A stretch of DNA of 32,448 nucleotides, from contig JAEUMT010000022.1 in the NCBI GenBank assembly GCA_016791365.1, forward strand, positions 1 through 32,448, read 5' to 3'. Below the pieces are notes generated by a model. The model ran no database searches, had not been told where the DNA came from, and saw nothing but the letters and a program-made list of their open reading frames with translations. Each line of letters begins with the position of its first letter. Position 1 is the stretch's first letter. A program made the position numbers and the translations under genes. Origin of the DNA: Hyphomonadaceae bacterium (GTDB taxonomy: Bacteria > Pseudomonadota > Alphaproteobacteria > Caulobacterales > Aquidulcibacteraceae). This document shows, piece after piece, positions 25,979 to 32,448 of this stretch.

Positions 25979-26005
25979 CCTGCGTGCAATGGGTGAGCGG
26001 AGCAG

Positions 26006-26052
26006 CCACCCACTCCGGCGCTGCGCGCCACCTCGCCCATCAAGGGCGAGGA
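26006..26052. repeat. Double-hairpin repeat unit, single copy after DUF559 (copy F)
   Basis: CCACCCACTCC, hairpin GGCGC-TGC-GCGCC, then CCTCGCCC-ATCAA-GGGCGAGG. It matches 25536-25582 at 45 of 47 positions in the same orientation, so the DUF559 gene lies between direct repeats. Between here and the EamA start (26053-26180) no structure or gene was seen, apart from a GC-rich alternating run near 26143-26157. Confidence 0.85.
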
Positions 26053-26180
26053 CGGATTTTGCTCTCGCTTTGGGGAGCTGTTTCATGCGGGTTGGTGTGA
26101 ATTTGTGCGCTGGCTGAGGTGCCGGATACCGTTTTGGACGCGGCCGCGCGCGCGGGGCGGAATCCGCCTATGAGCGGGGC

Positions 26181-27071
26181 GTGACCACCCATTCGCGCGC
26201 CTTCGCTCCGCTGGATTTGATCCAGCTTGTTTCGATCGCGGTGATCTGGGGCGTTAACAACATCCTCGCCAAGATCGCCGTCGACGCGCTGCCGCCGATG
26301 ATGACGGTGGCGCTGCGATTCATTTTTGTCCTGGTGGTCCTGGTTTGGTTCATCCGCAAGCCGCCGGAAGGACGCTTGCCGTTGTTCCTGTTGATGTTGG
26401 CGGTCATCGGGCCGGTGCACTTTGGCATTCAGTATACGGGGTTGAAGCTCGCGGCCGACATCGCGCCGATGGTGGTGGCGATGCAGCTTTGGGCGCCGGC
26501 GTCGGTGGTGTTCGCGGCGTTGCTGTTGAAGGAGCGCGTGTCGCCGCTGCGTTGGGCGGGGGTTGCGGTGGCGTTTCTGGGCACGGCGTCAATGAACTTC
26601 GACCCTGCTGTGTTTGCGCAAGGCGGGGCGTTGGCGTTGGTGGCGTTGGCGTCGATTTCCTATGGTTTTGGCACTGTTTTGGTGCGCCGCTTGGGCGGGA
26701 TGGATGTTTGGTCCACGCAGGCTTGGATCGCGCTGGCGATTGTGCCGAGCATGGTGGGCGCTTCGGTGTTGTTTGAGACGCAGCAGATTGAAGCGGCGCG
26801 AAATGCGCATTGGTTCGTCTGGGTCGCGCTGATTTTCGGCGGGTTGATTTCCTCGATCGTCGCCAACGCGTTTTTGTTTCGTCTCGTGCAGAAATACGAA
26901 GTGTCGCGGACGACGCCGTACTTGCTGATGACGCCGGTGATTTCGTTCACGCTGGCGGCGCTTGTCCTACACAATCAAATTACGCCGCAGATCCTGATCG
27001 GCGCCGCGCTGACGATCGCCGGCGTGCTGCTGGTCGCGATCGCGGAGCGGCGCTTTACGGCAGTGGCGTAA
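26181..27071 (+). CDS. EamA/DMT-family transporter (RhaT/YdcZ type)
   Basis: A 296-residue inner-membrane carrier with about ten membrane helices in two EamA repeats. Repeat 1 runs from LIQLVSIAVIWGVNNILAKI to VAVAFLGTASMNF, repeat 2 from ALALVALASISYGFGTVLVR to GAALTIAGVLLVAIAE. WGVNNILAK and YTGLKLAADIAPMVVAMQ are typical EamA positions. Members export amino acids or other metabolites, but the substrate cannot be read from sequence. GTG 26181 follows GAGCGGGG. Convergent with sodC, and the two coding regions overlap by 17 bp. Confidence 0.9.
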   Translation: MTTHSRAFAPLDLIQLVSIAVIWGVNNILAKIAVDALPPMMTVALRFIFVLVVLVWFIRKPPEGRLPLFLLMLAVIGPVHFGIQYTGLKLAADIAPMVVAMQLWAPASVVFAALLLKERVSPLRWAGVAVAFLGTASMNFDPAVFAQGGALALVALASISYGFGTVLVRRLGGMDVWSTQAWIALAIVPSMVGASVLFETQQIEAARNAHWFVWVALIFGGLISSIVANAFLFRLVQKYEVSRTTPYLLMTPVISFTLAALVLHNQITPQILIGAALTIAGVLLVAIAERRFTAVA

Positions 27072-27621
27072 GCGCGGCGCAGGCGATGCGCGCGCCGGCG
27101 TTGCCGATGGGTTGGCTGGCCTGATCGTCGGCGTTGGCGTGGATGAGCAGCGCCGCGCCATCGTCGTCCAGAAGCGGCAGGCGGTTGCCGATGCGGGCGC
27201 TGTGGAGCGTCACGTAGGGCGAAAAAGCTTCGGCCCCGTAGATGCCCACCGGGGCGGCGAAGATATTCGGCAGGTCGCCCGCCTCGGGGCCGCGGCGGTT
27301 GAGGAGGCCGTGCTGGACGCGGTGGTTGAGGGTGACGTGCGCTCCGGAGGCCTGGAAGCCGCTGGCGAAGTCGCTGCAATCGCCGCGATCATGGAGGTGG
27401 AGGCCGTGCCAGCCCGGGGGCAAGCGGCGATCCAAAAACTCCAAGTGAATCAATACGCCCGTTGGCGCTTCCGTGAACGTCGCCTGGCCGGCGGCCTGAC
27501 CGTCGGCGCCAACTATCCACACCGTGCGCGGCTGCAGTTCGCGTGCAAGCTCCACGCTGTCCGGCGTGCCCGCGCAGGCGGTCAGCAGAGCTGCAAAAAC
27601 GAGGGCGGCGAGAGGGCGCAT
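27055..27621 (-). CDS. sodC: Copper/zinc superoxide dismutase-like lipoprotein
   Basis: A 188-residue product with a lipoprotein signal, MRPLAALVFAALLTACAGTP, modified Cys at 16; ATG 27621 is preceded by AAGGA. The Cu/Zn SOD fold is recognisable: GLHLHDRGDC gives copper ligands His75 and His77 and the disulfide Cys82, GAHVTL gives bridging His95, VQHG gives His104, GDLPNI gives Asp116, IHANADD gives His161, and RIACA gives the second disulfide Cys. The zinc ligand normally found in GPHxGDLP is Glu113 here (GPEAGDLP). The product may be a periplasmic dismutase with altered zinc binding, or a family member with a changed role. Confidence 0.85.
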   Translation of the reverse strand: MRPLAALVFAALLTACAGTPDSVELARELQPRTVWIVGADGQAAGQATFTEAPTGVLIHLEFLDRRLPPGWHGLHLHDRGDCSDFASGFQASGAHVTLNHRVQHGLLNRRGPEAGDLPNIFAAPVGIYGAEAFSPYVTLHSARIGNRLPLLDDDGAALLIHANADDQASQPIGNAGARIACAALTPLP

Positions 27622-27750
27622 GGCGTGGTCCTTGGTTTGCGACAGAGCCATCACAATGTTAGTTTCCGACGGAATCGAGGCCAGTTTTTTCTAGCCTTTT
27701 CTGTCTCCCGAAACCGCTCGCATTGAGCCTTAGAGATTAGACCGGGTCCC

Positions 27751-30492
27751 GTGTCAGACACGTCCGATCCCGCCGAGAACGGCGGACCAGTCCTTCCGAA
27801 GGGCGTCCAGCTTATCAGCGTCGAAGATGAGTTGAAGCGCTCGTACCTCGATTATGCGATGAGCGTCATCGTCTCGCGCGCGCTGCCCGATGCGCGCGAC
27901 GGGTTAAAGCCGGTGCACCGGCGCATCCTCTATGCGATGGATGAGTCCGGAAACACGCACGACAAATCTTATCGCAAGAGCGCGAAGTCGGTCGGCGAAG
28001 TGATGGGCAACTATCACCCGCACGGCGACCAGGCGATTTACATGACGCTGGTGCGCTTGGCGCAGGACTTCTCGATGGGTCTTACGCTCGTCGACGGGCA
28101 GGGCAATTTCGGTTCGATTGATGGCGATATGCCGGCGTCGATGCGATACACCGAAGCGCGTTTGACGAAGGCCGCGCGCGCGCTGCTTGATGACATCGAC
28201 GAAGGCACGGTCGATTTTCAAGATAACTACGACGGCACGGTGCAGGAGCCGACGGTGTTGCCGGCGCGGTTTCCGAACTTGCTGGTCAATGGCGGCGGCG
28301 GCATCGCGGTCGGCATGGCGACGAACATTCCGCCGCACAATTTGTCGGAAGTGATCGACGCCACGGTGGCGATGATCGACAATCCGAATATTTCCGAACT
28401 TGATTTGCTTGAGATCGTGCCTGGTCCGGATTTCCCGACAGGCGGCGAAATCTTGGGCCGCGCCGGCGCGCGATTGGCGCTGATGACGGGGCGCGGCTCG
28501 GTTGTGATGCGCGCCAAGCATCACAATGAGACCATTCGGGGTCGTGAAGCGCTCGTGTTCACCGAGATTCCGTATCAGGTGAACAAGTCGGAGATGGTCG
28601 AGAAGATCGGTGAGCAGGTGCGCGAGAAGCGCATCGAAGGCATTGCCGAAGTGCGCGATGAATCGAACCGTCTGGGTGTGCGGCTTGTGATCGAGCTGAA
28701 ACGCGATGCGGTGCCGGACGTGGTGCTGAACCAGCTCTATCGCTACTCGCAGCTGCAGACCTCGTTCGGCGTGAACATGCTGGCGCTGAACCAGGGCAAG
28801 CCTGAGCAGATGGGCTTGCAGAAAATTCTGCAAATCTTCCTGTCGTTCCGCGAACAGGTCGTCACGCGCCGGACGAAATTCCGCCTGGCGAAGGCGCGCA
28901 AGCGTGGGCACGAAACCGTTGGTCTGGCGATCGCGGTCGCGAACATCGACGACGTGATCAAGCTCATCCGCGAAAGCCCCGATCCGGGCGTGGCGCGCGA
29001 GCGCCTGTTGGCGCGCGACTGGCCAGCCGGCGATATGATGCCGCTGATTTCGCTGATCGCCGACCCGCGCACGGTGGTCGCCGATGGCGACAAGGTTCGG
29101 CTGTCTGATGAGCAAGCACGCGCCATCCTGGCGCTGACGCTGTCGCGCCTCACCGGCCTTGGCCGCGACGATATCGCAAAGGCGGCGAACGAGATCGCGG
29201 AGGAGATCAAGGAATTGCTCTCCATCCTGGGTTCGCGCGAACGCATCCTTGAGATCATTCGCGGCGAACTGACGGATGTGAAGGCCGCGTTCGGCATTCC
29301 GCGCCGGACGGCGTTCTCGGAATCCGAAGGCGACATCGACGACGAAGCGCTGATCCCGCGCGAAGACATGGTCGTGACCGTCACGCACGGCGGCTATGTG
29401 AAGCGCACGCCGCTGGCCGCGTACCGGACCCAGCGCCGCGGCGGCAAGGGCCGCGCCGGGATGGCGATGAAGGACGAGGATTTCGTCACGCGCGTGTTCG
29501 TGGCCTCCACGCACGCGCCGATCCTGTTCTTCTCGTCTTCGGGCATGGCCTACAAGATGAAGGCCTGGCGTATTCCGGCGGGCGATCCGCGCACGAAGGG
29601 TCGCGCGTTGGTCAACCTGTTGCCGCTTGGTCAGGGCGAGACCATCACGTCGGTGATGGCGCTGCCGGAGGATGAGCGCGATTGGGATAAGCTCGATGTG
29701 ATGTTCGCCACCAAGTCCGGTGGCGTGCGCCGCAACAAGCTCAGCGACTTCACGCAGGTGAACCGCAACGGCAAGATCGCCATGAAGCCGGACGAAGGCG
29801 ACGGCATCATTGGCGTGCAGATCTGCACCGAAGACGATGACGTGCTGCTCACCACCGCGAACGGTCAGTGCGTGCGCTTCCGGACGACGGACGTGCGCGT
29901 GTTCAAGGGCCGCGACTCAACAGGTGTGCGCGGCGTGACCTTGGCGGACGGCGACAGCGTCATCGGCATGGCGGTGTTGAAGCACATCGACGTGACCACC
30001 AAGGAGGTCGGCGACTACTTCAAGTGGGACGCGCAATCGCGCGGCGACGTCGAGGTCGAGCAGGAAGAGGCGGCGCCGGCCGCCGAGGGCGACGAGCCGA
30101 CGCCGTTTGAGCGTCTGGTGCTGCTGAAGGCCCAGGAGCAATTCATCCTCACGGTGACCACGTCGGGCGTCGGCAAGCGGGCTTCGGCGTACGAGTACCG
30201 GGTCACCAATCGTGGCGGCAAAGGCCTCATCGCGCACAAGCTTACGGGCGACGCGCGGATCGTGGCGTCGTTCCCGGTTCTCGATCAGGAGGAACTGCTG
30301 CTGGTCACCGACAAGGGGCAGCTCATCCGCACCGCGATCGACCAAATCCGCATTGCTGGCCGCGCGACACAGGGCGTCATCTTGATCAATGTCAGCGATG
30401 ACGAGCATGTTGTTGCGGCTGAGCGCCTGGAAGCGCTAGGCGGCGAGAGCGGCGAGGCGGGTGAAGCCGAGGGCGAGGCGAGCGGGAAGTGA
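27751..30492 (+). CDS. gyrA: DNA gyrase subunit A
   Basis: The 913-residue breakage-reunion subunit that introduces negative supercoils. [20 protein letters not shown] and HRRILYAM open the winged-helix region; the catalytic Tyr is in MRYTEARLT; the C-terminal pinwheel carries the GyrA box in [10 protein letters not shown]. The tail is acidic ([11 protein letters not shown] insert and a Glu/Gly-rich end). GTG 27751 is the only start before the conserved core; no strong ribosome site is seen. In the quinolone pocket the sequence is [12 protein letters not shown], so E. coli Ser83 is Gln94 and Asp87 is Met98. It is divergent from sodC (129-bp gap). An inverted-repeat element separates it from coaD. 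Confidence 0.97.
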   Translation: MSDTSDPAENGGPVLPKGVQLISVEDELKRSYLDYAMSVIVSRALPDARDGLKPVHRRILYAMDESGNTHDKSYRKSAKSVGEVMGNYHPHGDQAIYMTLVRLAQDFSMGLTLVDGQGNFGSIDGDMPASMRYTEARLTKAARALLDDIDEGTVDFQDNYDGTVQEPTVLPARFPNLLVNGGGGIAVGMATNIPPHNLSEVIDATVAMIDNPNISELDLLEIVPGPDFPTGGEILGRAGARLALMTGRGSVVMRAKHHNETIRGREALVFTEIPYQVNKSEMVEKIGEQVREKRIEGIAEVRDESNRLGVRLVIELKRDAVPDVVLNQLYRYSQLQTSFGVNMLALNQGKPEQMGLQKILQIFLSFREQVVTRRTKFRLAKARKRGHETVGLAIAVANIDDVIKLIRESPDPGVARERLLARDWPAGDMMPLISLIADPRTVVADGDKVRLSDEQARAILALTLSRLTGLGRDDIAKAANEIAEEIKELLSILGSRERILEIIRGELTDVKAAFGIPRRTAFSESEGDIDDEALIPREDMVVTVTHGGYVKRTPLAAYRTQRRGGKGRAGMAMKDEDFVTRVFVASTHAPILFFSSSGMAYKMKAWRIPAGDPRTKGRALVNLLPLGQGETITSVMALPEDERDWDKLDVMFATKSGGVRRNKLSDFTQVNRNGKIAMKPDEGDGIIGVQICTEDDDVLLTTANGQCVRFRTTDVRVFKGRDSTGVRGVTLADGDSVIGMAVLKHIDVTTKEVGDYFKWDAQSRGDVEVEQEEAAPAAEGDEPTPFERLVLLKAQEQFILTVTTSGVGKRASAYEYRVTNRGGKGLIAHKLTGDARIVASFPVLDQEELLLVTDKGQLIRTAIDQIRIAGRATQGVILINVSDDEHVVAAERLEALGGESGEAGEAEGEASGK

Positions 30493-30501
30493 TTGAGCTT
30501 C

Positions 30502-30564
30502 TTGGACCGCCGGCGTTCTCGCCGGCAGATTCCGGTGCTGGCCGGCGGGGACGCCGACGGTCCA
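30502..30564. repeat. TTGGACCGCCGGCG inverted-repeat element (copy 2)
   Basis: TTGGACCGCCGGCG begins the element (30502-30515) and CGCCGACGGTCCA (30552-30564) ends it, with one mismatch between the arms; internal GCCGGCG/CGCCGGC segments also pair. It occupies most of the gyrA-coaD gap and ends 16 bp before the coaD start, so it would be in a shared mRNA leader if the genes are co-transcribed. Confidence 0.7.
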
Positions 30565-30580
30565 TGAGGGGCGGTGTGTA

Positions 30581-31084
30581 ATGACGAAGACTGTCCGCGT
30601 TGGTCTCTACCCGGGGACGTTTGATCCCCCGACCAACGGTCATGTGGATATCATCACCCGCGCCGCCACCCTGGTGGACAAGCTGGTCATCGGTGTCGCC
30701 ATCAATCAGGACAAGGGACCACTCTTTAGTTTGGAAGAGCGGGTGGAGATGGTCCGGGAGCAGTGCGCCAAGATCAAAGGCGGGCCCGAGATCGTCATCC
30801 AACCTTTTGACACATTGCTGATGTCATTCGCCGAAAGCGTAGGGGCGCAAATCATCGTCCGGGGACTTCGAGCGGTCGCCGACTTTGAGTACGAATTCGC
30901 GATGGTCGGGATGAACCAAAAGCTAAATCCCGCCATCGAAACGGTTTTTCTTATGGCTGATCCGACGCATCAAGCGATCGCGAGCCGGCTGGTGAAAGAA
31001 ATCGCGCGACTGCAAGGAAGCGTCGCGCACTTCGTGCCCAAAGAAGTAGAAGGACGACTGAAGGCGAAGTTCGGGGTGTCGTAA
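30581..31084 (+). CDS. coaD: Phosphopantetheine adenylyltransferase
   Basis: Fourth step of coenzyme A synthesis: transfers AMP from ATP to 4'-phosphopantetheine. The 167-residue product has GLYPGTFDPPTNGHVDIITR (nucleotide-binding HxGH-type motif at the NGH), RGLRAVADFEYEFAM in the substrate site and the C-terminal ATP-site segment HQAIASRLVKEIARL, which reads IASR where ISSS/ISST is usual. GAGGGGCGG lies about 8 nt before ATG 30581. Its TAA is followed directly by the ATG of the next gene, so the cyclophilin genes are very likely co-transcribed. Confidence 0.96.
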   Translation: MTKTVRVGLYPGTFDPPTNGHVDIITRAATLVDKLVIGVAINQDKGPLFSLEERVEMVREQCAKIKGGPEIVIQPFDTLLMSFAESVGAQIIVRGLRAVADFEYEFAMVGMNQKLNPAIETVFLMADPTHQAIASRLVKEIARLQGSVAHFVPKEVEGRLKAKFGVS

Positions 31085-31950
31085 ATGCTGCGCTTTGGAA
31101 GTTTTGTGGCCGCGGCGGTTCTCGCCTTGGGTCTCGTGGGCATGTTCGATACGGCGTCCGCCCAGGCGCCCGATGCGCGCAATTGGCGCCAGGTCGATCC
31201 TGAGAACACGCTTTATATCGATACGGTCCACGGCCGGATTGTGATCGAGCTCTATCCCGAGATCGCGCCGCGTCACGTGGAGCGGATCAGGACGCTGACG
31301 CGCGCCGGCTTTTACGACGGCCTGACGTTTCACCGTGTGATTGATGATTTCATGGCCCAGACCGGCGATCCGCTGGGTACGGGCGAAGGCGCATCTTCGC
31401 TGCCTGATCTGCGCGAGGAATTCATGTTCCGCCGCGGGCCGGAAATGCCCTTCATCCAGGCCGCGGAACAGAGCCGCGCGCGGCTCGGTTTTTACAAGGC
31501 GCTGCCGATTGAATCGCAGCCCGACGCGCAGATGGCTGTGACCAGCGATGGCCGCGTGTCGGCGAATGCGCTGCATTGTCAGGGCGTTGTTTCGATGGCC
31601 CGGGCGGACAACCCGAGTTCGGCCAACAGCCAGTTCTTTATCATGCGTGAGCCCAATTCGGCGCTCGATAAGCGTTACACGATCTTTGGCCGCGTGGTTT
31701 GGGGTCAGGAAGCGGTGATGCAAATCGCTGTCGGCAACCCGCCGCCGAACCCGGACCGCATGGTCGCGGTGCGTATCGCCTCTGACTTGCCGGAGGCCGA
31801 GCGCGCGCCACTTTACATTCTGCGCACCGATGGTCCGCAATTTCGTGATCTGATCGAGGACACGCGCCGCGAACGCCGCGCCGACTTCTCGGTTTGTGAC
31901 GTCCAAATTCCCGCGCGGGTGCCGCGCAATCCGAACAGAGAGAGAAGCTG

Positions 31951-31978
<28 letters not shown>
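31085..31978 (+). CDS. Exported cyclophilin-type peptidyl-prolyl isomerase with a central insert
   Basis: A 297-residue periplasmic PPIase. The signal peptide is MLRFGSFVAAAVLALGLVGM with cleavage likely after TASA. The cyclophilin fold shows VHGRIVIELYPEIAPRHVER, FHRVIDDFMAQTGDP (catalytic Arg in FHRV) and VSMARADNPSSANSQFFIM. Between the GTGEG loop and the VSMAR strand is an insert of about 50 residues (roughly 115-165, FRRGPEMPFIQAAEQSR onward), and after the domain there is a C-terminal extension of about 50 residues ending in RSWWSIIPFIP. The start abuts the coaD stop; the 3' end overlaps the next cyclophilin gene by 28 bp. Confidence 0.92.
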
Positions 31979-32412
<434 letters not shown>

Positions 32413-32417
32413 CAATA

Positions 32418-32448
32418 TGGACCGCCGGCGCCCTCGCCGGCATACGCC
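32418..32448. repeat. TGGACCGCCGGCG element (copy 3, cut by window end)
   Basis: TGGACCGCCGGCG (32418-32430) followed by CCCT and CGCCGGC repeats the left half of the element at 30502. It lies 6 bp after the ppiB stop. The right arm would lie beyond the window. Confidence 0.65.

Noticed and set aside
25462-26052. A CRISPR array formed by the repeats around the DUF559 gene
   Set aside because: There are only two or three units, spaced by a gene, with no regular short spacers and no cas genes.
26143-26157. The alternating GC run GCGGCCGCGCGCGCG
   Set aside because: It is short and common in DNA of this GC content; no further structure is attached.
27904-29514. A 536-codon open frame antisense to gyrA
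   Set aside because: It lies wholly within gyrA, which is certain. Its product is rich in His, Arg and Gln with no domain, as expected from the reverse strand of a GC-rich gene.

Overview
The window is a GC-rich chromosomal segment, almost certainly from an alphaproteobacterium. The evidence is the ffh-rpsP-rimM-trmD translation cluster with rplS nearby, LexA boxes of the alphaproteobacterial GAAC-N7-GAAC type, gyrA next to coaD and two cyclophilins, and many short double-hairpin intergenic repeats. Placement near Caulobacterales/Hyphomonadales is a guess from gene style and was not tested. No tRNA, rRNA, CRISPR array, IS transposase or prophage was seen.

Layout. 1-6827, mostly minus strand: mtaB (cut by the window edge), rplS, two small exported proteins on opposite strands, then trmD, rimM, rpsP and ffh, transcribed ffh->rpsP->rimM->trmD. 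RimM carries a roughly 272-residue Ala/Lys/Pro-rich N-terminal extension. 6828-7183 is a repeat-rich gap. 7184-14495 holds an exported S9C-type peptidase, an FAD oxidoreductase, an orphan membrane histidine kinase, oxyR and three small unknown genes. 14496-16916 holds a repeat gap and a lipoprotein prolyl-oligopeptidase. 17276-20294, plus strand: dapF, a small lipoprotein, a two-domain VOC protein and a six-helix membrane protein, the first three with overlapping ends.

20316-25444 is a DNA-damage block. uvrA overlaps by ATGA with an upstream DODA-type dioxygenase gene, and a LexA box lies upstream of that pair. A lipoprotein gene separates it from ssb, which has its own LexA box. A DUF559 nuclease-like gene at 25595-25978 follows, sitting between near-identical copies of the double-hairpin repeat. 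26181-32412 holds an EamA transporter, a sodC-like gene with one changed zinc ligand, gyrA (with unusual residues at the two main quinolone-contact positions), coaD and two cyclophilin genes in tandem.

The points most worth following up are the DUF559 gene with its flanking repeats, the SOS-controlled dioxygenase-uvrA operon, the tailed RimM, and the active-site changes in GyrA and SodC.
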